A stretch of 64,000 nucleotides of DNA from Clostridiales bacterium (GCA_004554585.1 SFLH01000008.1:21373-85372); one strand, 5' to 3'; shown: positions 16,180 through 25,015, counted from the stretch's first letter. Translations and numbers: made by a program. Notes: a model not told the origin generated them from the sequence alone.

Positions 16180-16228
16180 AAAAAAGCCCTGTGGTCTTTC
16201 ACGTGCTAAACGTTAAAACCACAAGAGC
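16180..16228 (-). terminator. Transcription attenuator in the ilvB leader
   Basis: On the minus strand GCTCTTGTGGTTTT (16228-16215) pairs, with one bulged T, with AAAGACCACAGGGC (ending 16186), followed by six T. It lies 50 bases upstream of ilvB, inside the transcript. Its 5' arm is the last codons of the 14-residue leader peptide, so ribosome position would decide whether the terminator can form. Confidence 0.8.
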
Positions 16229-16257
16229 CTGTCAGTTCTCCGCAAATCTTGGTTCAT
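16213..16257 (-). CDS. ilv leader peptide 2 (14 residues)
   Basis: ATG 16257 opens MNQDLRRTDRLLWF and stops at TAA 16213-16215. GGAGG lies 5 bases upstream, an excellent ribosome site for so short a frame. The final codons CTC TTG TGG TTT TAA form the 5' arm of the attenuator. A ribosome slowed on the Leu codons would keep the terminator from folding, giving read-through into ilvBNC when leucyl-tRNA is scarce (inference from classical attenuation). Confidence 0.65.
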   Translation of the reverse strand: MNQDLRRTDRLLWF

Positions 16258-16288
16258 AAGGGCCTCCGCAAATGGGAGTCACAGTTGA

Positions 16289-16426
16289 TCAGCCCTGGAA
16301 ATTGTTTGCGTTTCGCTTCCCTGTTCTGGACATAACATTTAGCATTATTTCCGGTACTACTACAACGAGTAGTACCCCAATAATGCTGACAGCCAGAATG
16401 TTCAGTTCAGCAAAAAACACGTTCAT
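16289..16426 (-). CDS. ilv leader peptide 1 (45 residues, Val/Leu/Ile-rich)
   Basis: ATG 16426, with GAGG 8 bases upstream, opens a 45-residue frame containing AVSIIGVLLVVVVPEIM, an extreme run of branched-chain residues. The Val/Leu codon run itself forms a hairpin (GGTACTACT / AGTAGTACC). The frame ends 31 bases before leader peptide 2. Its place between the promoter and the attenuator and its composition fit a branched-chain amino-acid sensing leader. An alternative is a small membrane peptide. Confidence 0.6.
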   Translation of the reverse strand: MNVFFAELNILAVSIIGVLLVVVVPEIMLNVMSRTGKRNANNFQG

Positions 16427-16482
16427 TTTCAAAGCCTCACTGTACTGCGTCTCATGCGGGGTTTACGCCTTCGTTGCATCCA

Positions 16483-16511
16483 ACGATAGCACTTCCCTTG
16501 TGGTCTGTCAA
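16483..16511 (-). promoter_or_regulatory. Promoter of the ilv leader and operon
   Basis: On the minus strand TTGACA (16506-16511), a 17-bp spacer and TATCGT (16483-16488). Transcription would begin near 16476, about 50 bases before the first leader peptide. No T-box sequence is visible in the 340-base leader. Confidence 0.75.
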
Positions 16512-16591
16512 TCATTTTTCGCAAATTTTTTCAATTTCTTTTTCTCCGGTTTCCTCCCCGCTCTTTTTTTGTCAACCTTACACTTTTTCCG

Positions 16592-17506
16592 TCACCAGTT
16601 TGTTTCTATTTCCCGGATCTTGTCGTACAGCATCCGGTTCACCGGGGCCTGCATCCCATAGAAGTCCGCCAGCTTCAGCACGGTACCGGCGAAGAGGTCC
16701 ACCTCGCTGGGCCGGTGGGCTAGGCCGTCCTGGCGCATGGAGGGCATGGCCTTGGGGTCTAGGCCGTCCAGCACGGTCAGATACTCCTGCAGGTCCTTCT
16801 GGGTCACCAGGACTCCCTGGCAGGCGCCCACCTTCCGGGCCTCGTTCATGGCCGCGATCATGGTCTCCCGGATCTGGCCGGGGACCTGGGCTGCGCCGTA
16901 GTCACACTCGTAGGCCATACACACTTGGTTGATGCCCACGTTGAGCATGAATTTGCACCACATCCGGTGGAGGATGTCCGCCTCCTTGCGCACGTCCACC
17001 CCGGCCTGCTGGAAGAGCTGGTAGACCGCCTCCAGCTTGTCCCCTCGGTCGAAGTAGTCCTCCTCCGGCAGGCCCAAAAAGAGGATGCCCGGGTGGGTGT
17101 AGGTCAGGCTGGTCCCCTGGCGCATGGCGTCCATTCCCTGGGCCACCCCATAGATCACCTTTTCCGGGCCGAAGGCCTGGCTAAGGGCCTCCTCACTGGT
17201 CACACCGTTGAGCACCGAGAGGATCACAGTGTCCTTCCCCACACAGGGGGCCGCCAGGGCCATGGCCTCCTCCAGCGCCGGGCCCTTCACCGCAAAAATC
17301 AGCAGCTGGGCCGGCTCCTCCCGGCTGTCGGTGATGTGGAACGCACACTTCTCCCCGTTGCAGAGGACCTCCGCCTGGCGGTAACGTGCCAGGCGCTCGC
17401 CGTCGGCCAGGAAGCGGACGCGGTCCGCCCCCAGATGCTTGACCAGGGCGTTGCCGTAGAGGATGCCCAGGGCACCCATCCCCACGATGGTCACAGATTC
17501 GATCAT
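16592..17506 (-). CDS. 2-dehydropantoate 2-reductase (ketopantoate reductase family)
   Basis: The 304-residue protein begins with the NADP-binding motif VTIVGMGALGILYGNAL and contains LLIFAVKGPALEEAM, SVLNGVTSEE and the C-terminal catalytic-domain motifs WCKFMLNVGINQVC and PSMRQDGLAHRPSEVDLFAG, where Lys and the Ser/Arg-rich loop bind substrate. The family makes pantoate for coenzyme A. AAGGTGAT precedes the start. It stands alone, without panB or panC, so a related 2-ketoacid reductase activity is possible. Confidence 0.85.
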   Translation of the reverse strand: MIESVTIVGMGALGILYGNALVKHLGADRVRFLADGERLARYRQAEVLCNGEKCAFHITDSREEPAQLLIFAVKGPALEEAMALAAPCVGKDTVILSVLNGVTSEEALSQAFGPEKVIYGVAQGMDAMRQGTSLTYTHPGILFLGLPEEDYFDRGDKLEAVYQLFQQAGVDVRKEADILHRMWCKFMLNVGINQVCMAYECDYGAAQVPGQIRETMIAAMNEARKVGACQGVLVTQKDLQEYLTVLDGLDPKAMPSMRQDGLAHRPSEVDLFAGTVLKLADFYGMQAPVNRMLYDKIREIETNW

Positions 17507-17755
17507 TGGATCACCTTCCTATTTTCTCGGGGAGCGCCCGCCGGCCCTCCCCGGATTGTTCGTCTCGTATTCTAACACAAAAGTCCGCCGGAGAAAACGG
17601 GAATTTCCTTCCCTTTTCCCCCAAAGGCTTTGCTTTTTCCCCACCCCGTGCTATACTGAGGCTGTTCTTTCTTTTTTATTGTTTGCAAACAGGAGGTCCT
17701 CCTTCCCCCGGGGAAGGGACCTTGCCGCTCACTTTTCCTTTGGGAGGTTTTTTCC

Positions 17756-19534
17756 ATGGCACATCCTCTCCAGGCCCTCCGGGACGCGATGGCCGAGTAC
17801 CACATCGACGCCTACCTCATCCCCACCGCCGACTTTCACGGCAGCGAATACGTGGGGGCCCACTTTGCCTGCCGGGAATACGTCTCCGGCTTCACCGGCT
17901 CTGCTGGGACCCTGCTGGTCTTTGCCAACTGGGCAGGCCTTTGGACCGACGGGCGCTACTTCCTGCAAGCAGAGGAGGAGCTGAAGGGCTCTGAAATCCG
18001 CCTGATGAAGCAGGGCCAGCCCGGCGTGCCCACCATCGACGCCTTCCTCCGGGCCAGCCTCCAGCCGGGGCAGACCCTGGGCTTTGACGGCCGCTGCGTG
18101 GATGCCCGCGCCGGCCGGCGTTACCACCGGCTCACCCGTCAGCTGGGCGCCAAGCTCAACCACCAGGTGGACCTGGTGGGGGAGATCTGGGCCCAGCGGC
18201 CGCCCCTGTCCGCCCAGCCGGCCTGGCTGCTGGAAGAGACCTACGCCGGCGTCAGCCGCCGGGAAAAGCTGGAACAGATCCGCAGCGCCCTGGTGGCGGA
18301 GGGGCAGGATGTGCTACTGCTGACCACCCTGGAAGACATCGCGTGGCTGCTGAACCTGCGTGGGGGCGACCTGCCCAACACCCCGGTGGTGCTGGCCAAC
18401 CTGGTGCTGACCCGAGAGGGCTGCACCCTGTTCGCCAACCCCGCCGTTTTTCCCGGCCAGGTGATTGACGCCCTGGAGGCCGACGGCGTGGTCCTGCGGC
18501 CCTACGACGGCTTCTACGGCCACGTGGGCCGCCTGACCCCCGACCAGCACGTCCAGCTGGACACCCGCCGGGTGAGCACCAGCCTGCTCACCGCCATCCC
18601 CAGCGAGGTACCGGTGACCGACCGGCCCAACCCCACCGAGAGCCGCAAGGCCGTCAAGAACCCCCGGGAGATTGAGAACACCCGCCAGGCCCATCTGGCC
18701 GACGGCATCGCCCTGACCCGGTTTCTCTACTGGCTGAAAACCCAGGCGCCCCACCAGGCCGTCACAGAGCTGTCGGCCGCCGCCAAGCTGGAGGACCTGC
18801 GCCGGGAACACCCCCTCTACCTCCAGCCCAGCTTCGACCCCATCCTGGCCGCCGGGGACCACAGCGCCATCGTCCACTACTCCCCCACCCCCGCCAGCGA
18901 CCGCCCCATCGGCACCGAGGGTTTCCTGCTGGCGGACACCGGGGGCCACTACTACACCGGCACCACCGACTGCACCCGGACCTATGCTCTGGGCCCCCTC
19001 ACCCAGGAGCAGAAGACCCATTACACCGCCGTGCTCCGGGGCAACCTGGCCCTGTCCCAGGTAACCTTCCCCGCCGGCTGTCCCGGCAGCAGTCTGGACC
19101 TGGCCGCCCGGCAGCCCCTGTGGGAGCTGGGCCTGGACTTCAACCACGGCACCGGCCACGGGGTGGGGCACCTGCTCAGCGTCCACGAGGGGCCCCAGCG
19201 CATCCACTGGCAGCCCACAGGCCCGCAGACCCCCCTGGCCCCGGGGATGATCACCTCGGACGAGCCGGGGCTCTACTTTGACGGGGCCTACGGCATCCGC
19301 CTGGAAAACCTGCTGCTGTGTGTGGAGAAAGCCTCCACCCCCTTCGGCCGGTTCCTGGGCTTTGAGACCCTCACCCTCACCCCCTTCGACCTGGACGCCG
19401 TCTGCCCAGAGCAGCTGTCCTGCCAGGAGCGGACGTGGCTCAACGACTACCACGCCCGGGTGTACCAGGCCATCGCCCCCCATCTGCCTTCCCAGGAGGC
19501 CGCGTGGCTCCAGACCGCCACCCGCCCCCTCTGA
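17756..19534 (+). CDS. Xaa-Pro aminopeptidase (M24 family)
   Basis: This 592-residue cytoplasmic metallopeptidase has the two creatinase-like N-terminal domains of the three-domain aminopeptidase P type and a C-terminal pita-bread domain. Metal ligands are visible: DTGGHYYTGTTDCTRTY (two Asp), HGTGHGVGH (His), SDEPGLYFDG and GIRLENL (two Glu). It releases N-terminal residues before proline. GGGAGG lies 8 bases before the ATG, and a TATACT -10 element lies at 17652. The amidase gene follows at 25 bases. Confidence 0.92.
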   Translation: MAHPLQALRDAMAEYHIDAYLIPTADFHGSEYVGAHFACREYVSGFTGSAGTLLVFANWAGLWTDGRYFLQAEEELKGSEIRLMKQGQPGVPTIDAFLRASLQPGQTLGFDGRCVDARAGRRYHRLTRQLGAKLNHQVDLVGEIWAQRPPLSAQPAWLLEETYAGVSRREKLEQIRSALVAEGQDVLLLTTLEDIAWLLNLRGGDLPNTPVVLANLVLTREGCTLFANPAVFPGQVIDALEADGVVLRPYDGFYGHVGRLTPDQHVQLDTRRVSTSLLTAIPSEVPVTDRPNPTESRKAVKNPREIENTRQAHLADGIALTRFLYWLKTQAPHQAVTELSAAAKLEDLRREHPLYLQPSFDPILAAGDHSAIVHYSPTPASDRPIGTEGFLLADTGGHYYTGTTDCTRTYALGPLTQEQKTHYTAVLRGNLALSQVTFPAGCPGSSLDLAARQPLWELGLDFNHGTGHGVGHLLSVHEGPQRIHWQPTGPQTPLAPGMITSDEPGLYFDGAYGIRLENLLLCVEKASTPFGRFLGFETLTLTPFDLDAVCPEQLSCQERTWLNDYHARVYQAIAPHLPSQEAAWLQTATRPL

Positions 19535-19558
19535 TCTCTCATGCAAAGGAGCATCTCC

Positions 19559-20272
19559 ATGTCCCCATCCTCCTCCCACACCCCCACGCCCGTCCGGCCG
19601 GCGCGATCCCAGGGCAAACGGCAGGCCCCCCGCGGGTCCTCCTCCCGGCGGCGCAGGTCTCCCTCCCCCCGGCGGCGGTGGGACCTCCACCGTCTCCTCC
19701 CCATCCTCATCCCCGCGCTGGCCCTGGTGGTCCTGCTGGGGGTGGTGGCAAACCTGGTGGGGGGCAGCCAGATGGACAAGCTGGCCCGAAACCGCACCCC
19801 CTTCTGGGTGGACAAACAGATCGTGGACATCAACGGCACCGGCCGCCGGGGCGAAAAGCTCTCCGGCGTCAACGACATTGTCATCCACTACGTGGGCAAC
19901 CCCGGCACCACCGCCCAGCAGAACCACGACTTTTACAACCAGCCGGAGACCACCGTCAGCTCCCACTTCGTCATCGGCCTGGAGGGCGAGGTCATCCAGT
20001 GCATCCCCATGGACGAGAAGTCCTCGGCCAGCAACGAGCGCAACAACGACACTCTTTCCATCGAGGTCTGCCACCCGGATGCCACCGGCCAGTTCACCCA
20101 GGCCTCCTACGACAGCCTGGTCAAGCTCACCGCCTGGCTGTGCGACTACTGCGAAATTGGGCGGGACCGGGTGATCCGCCACTACGACATCACCGGCAAG
20201 GCCTGCCCCCTCTACTTCGTGGACAACCCTGATGCTTGGGCCCAGTTCCTCTCCGACGTGCAGTCCTACTGA
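19559..20272 (+). CDS. Membrane-anchored N-acetylmuramoyl-L-alanine amidase (amidase_2)
   Basis: The 237-residue protein has a basic, Ser/Pro/Arg-rich N-terminus (residues 1-42), one transmembrane helix (LLPILIPALALVVLLGVVAN) and an extracellular amidase_2/PGRP domain: NDIVIHYVGNPGTTAQQNHD, SSHFVIGLEGEVIQCIPMDE, NDTLSIEVCHPD and RHYDITGKACP. The zinc ligands are likely the His of VIHY, the His of IRHYD and the Cys of KACP. ATG 19559 is preferred because AAAGGAG ends 7 bases upstream; ATG 19541 has none. It would cut the peptide-glycan bond of peptidoglycan. Confidence 0.88.
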   Translation: MSPSSSHTPTPVRPARSQGKRQAPRGSSSRRRRSPSPRRRWDLHRLLPILIPALALVVLLGVVANLVGGSQMDKLARNRTPFWVDKQIVDINGTGRRGEKLSGVNDIVIHYVGNPGTTAQQNHDFYNQPETTVSSHFVIGLEGEVIQCIPMDEKSSASNERNNDTLSIEVCHPDATGQFTQASYDSLVKLTAWLCDYCEIGRDRVIRHYDITGKACPLYFVDNPDAWAQFLSDVQSY

Positions 20273-20291
20273 CCGCTCCAAAACCGCCAAA

Positions 20292-20333
20292 AACGCCCCT
20301 CCCCACCGGTTTTTGCCGGTGGGGAGGGGCGTT
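20292..20333. terminator. Strong hairpin between the amidase and the alcohol dehydrogenase gene
   Basis: An 18-bp perfect stem (AACGCCCCTCCCCACCGG and complement) with loop TTTTTG. On the minus strand it is followed by TTTTTGG, so it can end transcription from both sides. Between here and 20541 I see no gene, only two copies of CAGGGAGTC (20421, 20524) in GC-rich DNA. Confidence 0.7.
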
Positions 20334-20541
20334 CGCGTGGAATGCGAGCGAGGAAAACTTACCCCGAAAGGCGTACGGGTTCTCTCGGGGCGCCGGAAGA
20401 ACTTCTGCAGGGTCCCTCAGCAGGGAGTCTCTCCCCCTGCAAAGCCATCCCGCAAGGCGGGGACGGCCGATCTTTGGCCAAGTATGGCTCAGGCGGCAGT
20501 TTCCCGGGGGGCACACCCCCACTCAGGGAGTCGGTCCGTTC

Positions 20542-21699
20542 TCACTCCCCGTCGTAGGCCTTCTGGAAGATGGCGATGATCTGCTCCTTGGTGGCCTTTC
20601 TGGGGTTGGTGGCGGCGGTGGCGTCTTTCATGGCGTTCTCGGCCATGATCTCAAAGTCCGCCGGGTCCACGCCCAGGGAGCGCAGGTTCTGGGGGATGCC
20701 CAGGTAGCGGCCGAAGGTCTTCAGGCCATACACGCAGGCCTCGCCGGCCTCAAAGGGGGACATGCCCTCCACGTTGATGTCCATGGCGCGGGCGATGACG
20801 CCGAAGCGCTCCAGGTTGCCGATGAGGTTGAACTCCTGGACGTAGGGCAGCAGGATGGCGTTGCACACGCCGTGGGGCAGGTTGTAGTAGCCGCCCAGCT
20901 GGTGGGCCATGGCGTGGACGTAACCCAGGGAGGCATTGTTGAAGGCAACGCCGGCCAGGTACTGGGCGTAGGCCATCTCGGAACGGGCCTTCATATAGTC
21001 GCCGTTGGCCACCGCCTGGGGCAGATAGTGGACGATCTTGTCGATGGCCTTGATGGCCGCGGCGTCGGTGAGGGGGTTGGCATCGGTGGACACATAGGCC
21101 TCTACCGCGTGGGTCAGGGCGTCCATGCCGGTGGCTGCGGTCAGGGAGGCGGGCATGCCTACCATGAGCTCGGGGTCATTGATGGCGATGGCCGGCGTGA
21201 CACGCCAGTCCACAATACACATCTTCACCTTCCGAGTGGTGTCGGTGATGATGCAGAAGCGGGTGATCTCGGAGGCGGTACCAGCGGTGGTGTTCACGGC
21301 CACCAGGGGCGGCAGGGCCTCGTGGGCCTTGTCCACGCCCTCGTAATCAGAGATCTTGCCGCCGTTGGTGGCCACCAGGCCGATGCCCTTGGCGCAGTCG
21401 TGGGAGGAACCGCCGCCCAGGGAGAGAATGCAGTCACAGCCGTTGTCGTGGTAGAACTTCTCGCCCTCCACCACGTTGGTGTCCTTGGGGTTGGGCTCGG
21501 CCTTGCCGAAGACCACGGACTCCACACCGGCGTCCTTCATGATCTTCTGGATGCGGGCGGTCATGGGGTGGGTGGCCAGGAACTCATCGGTGACGATCAT
21601 GGCCTTGGTGCCGCCGACGCTCTTCATCAGGTGACCGGTCTCCTCCACGGAGCCTTCGCCAAACACGTTTCTGCTGGGTACGAAATAATAAGTGGACAT
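20542..21699 (-). CDS. Iron-containing alcohol dehydrogenase
   Basis: The 385-residue group III dehydrogenase shows the NAD-binding CILSLGGGSSHDCAKGIGLV, then NTTAGTASEITRFCIITD, and the metal-binding stretch MDALTHAVEAYVS with HAMAHQLGGYYNLPHGVCNA, which supplies the Asp and His ligands. It interconverts an aldehyde and alcohol, probably ethanol, butanol or 1,3-propanediol type. GAAAGGAAG precedes ATG 21699. The aldehyde dehydrogenase gene is upstream on the same strand but a T-run terminator separates them, so they may be made separately. Confidence 0.92.
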   Translation of the reverse strand: MSTYYFVPSRNVFGEGSVEETGHLMKSVGGTKAMIVTDEFLATHPMTARIQKIMKDAGVESVVFGKAEPNPKDTNVVEGEKFYHDNGCDCILSLGGGSSHDCAKGIGLVATNGGKISDYEGVDKAHEALPPLVAVNTTAGTASEITRFCIITDTTRKVKMCIVDWRVTPAIAINDPELMVGMPASLTAATGMDALTHAVEAYVSTDANPLTDAAAIKAIDKIVHYLPQAVANGDYMKARSEMAYAQYLAGVAFNNASLGYVHAMAHQLGGYYNLPHGVCNAILLPYVQEFNLIGNLERFGVIARAMDINVEGMSPFEAGEACVYGLKTFGRYLGIPQNLRSLGVDPADFEIMAENAMKDATAATNPRKATKEQIIAIFQKAYDGE

Positions 21700-21770
21700 T
21701 TGCGTTGCTTCCTTTCTCAAATGCTGGATTCTCAGGGCCCGCCGGGCGGGCTTCGGCAAAAATGGTTCTA

Positions 21771-21808
21771 AAAAAACAGGGGTGGAGAGGTTATCGCCCC
21801 TCCACCCC
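21771..21808 (-). terminator. Terminator of the aldehyde dehydrogenase gene
   Basis: GGGGTGGAG (21779-21787) pairs with CTCCACCCC (21800-21808), followed on the minus strand by TGTTTTTT. Confidence 0.8.
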
Positions 21809-21838
21809 CGGATGGGTCAACGGTTATGGCTGCCCGAC

Positions 21839-23332
21839 TTACTTCTGGGGATAGAAGCCGGAGGGTGTATCGTTGAGGTTGATCATGATATTCTTCTGCT
21901 GGGTGTAGTGCTCCAGGATGACCTTGTGGGTCTCACGGCCGATGCCGGACTGCTTGTAGCCACCGAAGGGTGCGCCGGCGGGAATCATATTGTAGGTGTT
22001 GACCCACATACGGCCGGTCTCGATGGCCCGGGCCACCCGGAAGGCACGGTTGATGTCCTGGGTCCAGACCGCGCCGCCCAGACCGTAGACGGAGTCGTTG
22101 GCCATGGCGATGACCTCTTCCTCGGTCTTAAACTTGATGACCACAGCCACGGGGCCAAAGATCTCTTCCTGGGCCACGCGCATGTTGTTGTTGGCGTTGA
22201 CGATGAGGGTGGGCTTCATGAAGGCACCCTTGGCGCAGGCGCCCTCCTTGTAGGGCTCGCCGCCGCAGGCGATGGTGGCGCCCTCTTCCTTGGCCAGCTC
22301 CACATAGGACATGATCTTTCTCAGCTGGCCCTGGTCCACCTGGGAGCCCATCTGGGTGTTGGGGTCCAGAGGATCGCCCACGGTGACGCTGTTGAAGGCC
22401 TTGACAGCGGCCTCCACAAACTTGTCATAGATGCCCTCCTGGACAAAGACCCGGGAGCCGGCGCAGCAGACCTGGCCCTGGTTAAACAGGATGCCCAGCT
22501 GCAGGCCGTCCAAAGCACGGTCCCAGTCGCAGTCCTCGAAGAAAATGTTGGCACTCTTGCCGCCCAGCTCCAGGGTGGCGGGGATGAGCTTGTCGGCGGC
22601 CGCCTTGGCCACGTCCAGGCCAACCTCGGTGGAGCCGGTGAAGGCCAGCTTGCGGAAGCCGGGGTGGTCCAGAATATACTGGCCAGCCCGGGAGCCACCG
22701 CCGGTGACCACGTTCACCACGCCGGGAGGCAGCAGATGGCCGATGAGCTTCATGAGGGTCAGCACGCTCAGGGAGGTGGTGGAGGAGGGCTTGAAGACCA
22801 CACAGTCACCGGCAGCCAGCACGGGGGCCAGCTTCCAGGCGGCCATGAGGAAGGGGAAGTTCCAAGGCACGATCTGGCCGACTACGCCGATGGGCTCGTG
22901 GAGGATGATGTTCATGAAGTGGCCCACGTGGTCCTTCAGGACACTGGCGGAGCCTTCCTCGGTGCGCACGGCGCCGGCGAAGTACCGGAAGTGGTCGGAG
23001 GAATAGGGCACGTCGATGGTCATGGTCTCCCGGATGGGCTTGCCGTTGTCCATGGACTCGATGGTGGCCAGCAGCTCCTTGTTCTCGTCGATGATGTCGG
23101 CGATCTTCATCAGGATGTCGGCCCGCTTATCGGGTTCCAGATCCCGCCAAGCAGGGAAGGCGGCCCAGGCGGCCTGGACGGCAGCGTCCACGTCTTCCTT
23201 GGTGGCTTCGGCACACTCCGCCAGCTTCTCCCCGGTGGCGGGGTTGGTGGTGGTGAAGTACTGGCCGCCGGAGGGGGCGACCCACTTGCCGTTGATGTAA
23301 AGCTCATACTTGGCATCCAGATTCACGTTCAT
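21839..23332 (-). CDS. NAD(P)-dependent aldehyde dehydrogenase
   Basis: The 497-residue protein is a classical ALDH: PWNFPFLMAAWKLAPVLAAG and FKPSSTTSLSVL for cofactor binding, FTGSTEVG, the general base Glu in LELGGKSANIFFEDCD, the catalytic Cys in NQGQVCCAGSR, and QEEIFGPVAVV near the C-terminus. It oxidises an aldehyde to the acid; phenylacetaldehyde/betaine-aldehyde-type substrates are typical of close relatives but not certain. AAAGGAG lies 8 bases before ATG 23332. A LysR regulator gene follows the same orientation just upstream, 157 bases away. Confidence 0.93.
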   Translation of the reverse strand: MNVNLDAKYELYINGKWVAPSGGQYFTTTNPATGEKLAECAEATKEDVDAAVQAAWAAFPAWRDLEPDKRADILMKIADIIDENKELLATIESMDNGKPIRETMTIDVPYSSDHFRYFAGAVRTEEGSASVLKDHVGHFMNIILHEPIGVVGQIVPWNFPFLMAAWKLAPVLAAGDCVVFKPSSTTSLSVLTLMKLIGHLLPPGVVNVVTGGGSRAGQYILDHPGFRKLAFTGSTEVGLDVAKAAADKLIPATLELGGKSANIFFEDCDWDRALDGLQLGILFNQGQVCCAGSRVFVQEGIYDKFVEAAVKAFNSVTVGDPLDPNTQMGSQVDQGQLRKIMSYVELAKEEGATIACGGEPYKEGACAKGAFMKPTLIVNANNNMRVAQEEIFGPVAVVIKFKTEEEVIAMANDSVYGLGGAVWTQDINRAFRVARAIETGRMWVNTYNMIPAGAPFGGYKQSGIGRETHKVILEHYTQQKNIMINLNDTPSGFYPQK

Positions 23333-23489
23333 GTTCGGTGCTCCTTTCAAAACATTGTAGCGAAACGGTTTCTATTTCCACAAATCGTTGTCTTTATTTT
23401 CTATACTATTACCATAACACGTTTTTATTCCTTTGGGAAACACCGAAATCTGATGGCACTATCAGAAAAACTTATTACGCCAGCTGGGC

Positions 23490-24392
23490 TCACTGCCTTC
23501 GGTTGGCGGCCAGTTCCTGGCGGATGACCTGGAAAAAGTGGTCGGCGGCCACACTCACCGGGGGCAGCAGGCGCAGGGCAATGGTCCGCAGGCGGAAGGA
23601 GTCCCCCTCGATGGAAAACACACTCACATCTCGGGTGAGCTTGTTCTCCATGCCCCCGGGGATGGTGGCGATGCCCAGGCCGGCCTGGACCAGGATGGTG
23701 GCCTCCAGATAGGTCTTCACCCGCTGGATGGGGTTCTCCCCCAGCCCCAGGCGGACGAAATAGTCGGGCAGGGGTTGGTCCTGGCTCTCCTCGCTCAGGC
23801 CCTCCACCCGGAAGATGGTCTGGCCGGCCAGCTCCGCCGGGGAGACGTACCGCCGCCCGGCCAGGGGGGTGTGGGGGCCGGTCATGAACTTGGCCCGCTC
23901 GCTGCTCAGCTCCAGCGCCTCATAATGCTCGTCCAGGCACAGGCCGTAGTCGGGGATGATGATCACATCCAGCTCCTCTTTGGTCAGGGCATCCAGCATC
24001 TCCTCCCGTCCTCCTTCCCGCAGGGTGATGGCGGACTCCGGGTAGATCTGGCGGAACTGGCGCAGAAAGCCGGGGATGCTGTCCTGGGCAAAGGGGCCGT
24101 TGATCCCCAGGCGGAGGTCCCGCTTTTCCCCGTCGGCGATGGACCGGGCCTGCTTCACCGCCCCGTTATACTGGGAGAGGACCCCCTGGCACTGGCGGGC
24201 AAAGTATTCCCCCGCCGGGGTGAGGGAGACGGCGGCGCCCCCCCGCTCAAAGAGCTTAAAGCCCAGCTCTTCCTCAAACTGTTTGATCTGCTGGCTGATG
24301 GCCGCCTGGGCCACGAAGCACTCCCGGGCCGCTTTGGTGAAGTTCAGGTGCTTGGCCACGGACAAAAAGTATTCGATCCTGCGAAAGCTCAT
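23490..24392 (-). CDS. LysR-family transcriptional regulator
   Basis: The 300-residue protein has the N-terminal winged HTH (LNFTKAARECFVAQAAISQQ, IKQFEEELGFKLFERG) and a periplasmic-binding-like effector domain. AAAGGAG precedes ATG 24392. It probably controls the aldehyde and alcohol dehydrogenase genes downstream on the same strand. Between its stop and the next start is TCTGAT-N6-ATCAGA (about 23449-23466), either a weak terminator or a regulator site. Confidence 0.9.
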   Translation of the reverse strand: MSFRRIEYFLSVAKHLNFTKAARECFVAQAAISQQIKQFEEELGFKLFERGGAAVSLTPAGEYFARQCQGVLSQYNGAVKQARSIADGEKRDLRLGINGPFAQDSIPGFLRQFRQIYPESAITLREGGREEMLDALTKEELDVIIIPDYGLCLDEHYEALELSSERAKFMTGPHTPLAGRRYVSPAELAGQTIFRVEGLSEESQDQPLPDYFVRLGLGENPIQRVKTYLEATILVQAGLGIATIPGGMENKLTRDVSVFSIEGDSFRLRTIALRLLPPVSVAADHFFQVIRQELAANRRQ

Positions 24393-24486
24393 AGGCTCTC
24401 CTTTCCGAGAGGGTATCCCGCTGCCCGGGGAGGCGGCAAAACGGCGCGAAAGGCCGGCCCGAGGCGGGGCGAAAAACATCGTTCAC

Positions 24487-24527
24487 AAAAAAACCGGCGT
24501 CTCCCCATGAGGAGGCGCCGGTTTTTT
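24487..24527. terminator. Bidirectional terminator before the LysR gene
   Basis: AAAACCGGCG-CTCC pairs with GGAG-CGCCGGTTTT around CCATGA, with T-runs on both strands. On the minus strand it ends the GNAT gene. Confidence 0.8.
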
Positions 24528-24541
24528 CACGGCAGCAGACG

Positions 24542-24976
24542 TCAGGGTTCCAGATAGTAGTCGAAGCCGTAGCAGCTCTTTTCAAAGCCGTAAATCTCAT
24601 AGAAGCGGTGTGCCTGGGTGCGGGGCATGCCGGAGTCCAGCACCAGGGCCTTGCAGCCCCGGGCCTTGGCCAGTTCCTTGGCGTGGTCCATGAGCTTCAC
24701 GCCGTTGCCCTTGCCCCGATCTTCCTCGTTGGTGATGATGCTGGAGACGTAGCAGGTCATGCCCGAGAGCCAGAAGGTGTTGAAATAGGCGCCGTGGCAG
24801 AAGCCGTGATACTCGTCCCCGTCCATGAGGAAGAAGGCAAAGCTATCCTCGTCAGCCAGCACGTCGGCATAGACCTTGCGAATGACTTCCTTGTCGTAGG
24901 TGTTGTAGGTCCACAGCTTTTCGATGTAGTCAAAGGCCACGTCGAAATCGGCCATGGTCGCAGTTTTGAATTCCAT
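24542..24976 (-). CDS. GNAT-family N-acetyltransferase
   Basis: The 144-residue protein has the GNAT fold with the acetyl-CoA-binding signature EEDRGKGNGVKLMDHAKELA (motif A, R/Q-x-x-G-x-G/A-like) and the C-terminal HRFYEIYGFEKSCYGFDYYL. Such enzymes acetylate small amines or protein N-termini; the substrate cannot be told. GGGAGG precedes ATG 24976 and a good sigma-A promoter is upstream, so it is transcribed alone. Confidence 0.88.
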   Translation of the reverse strand: MEFKTATMADFDVAFDYIEKLWTYNTYDKEVIRKVYADVLADEDSFAFFLMDGDEYHGFCHGAYFNTFWLSGMTCYVSSIITNEEDRGKGNGVKLMDHAKELAKARGCKALVLDSGMPRTQAHRFYEIYGFEKSCYGFDYYLEP

Positions 24977-25015
24977 GTTCCGTCCTCCCTTTCGCAGGTG
25001 TCATAATCTTTTGTT

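Noticed and set aside
14232..16259. 675-codon plus-strand frame across ilvB
   Set aside because: Gly/Val/His/Asp-rich antisense of the GC-rich ilvB and ilvN genes, a typical third-position artefact.
16258..16511. T-box riboswitch upstream of ilvB
   Set aside because: I looked for the conserved T-box sequence and specifier-loop layout on the minus strand and did not find them; the two short ORFs explain the leader better.
18314..20290. 658-codon minus-strand frame opposite the M24 peptidase and amidase
   Set aside because: Low-complexity Gly/Val/Gln shadow of two well-supported plus-strand genes.
20334..20541. Possible structured RNA in the gap before the alcohol dehydrogenase terminator
   Set aside because: Several short GC-rich complementarities and two CAGGGAGTC copies exist, but no promoter, terminator or consistent fold could be supported.
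21692..23527. 611-codon plus-strand frame opposite the aldehyde dehydrogenase
   Set aside because: Antisense artefact; begins inside the alcohol dehydrogenase leader and has no recognisable domain.
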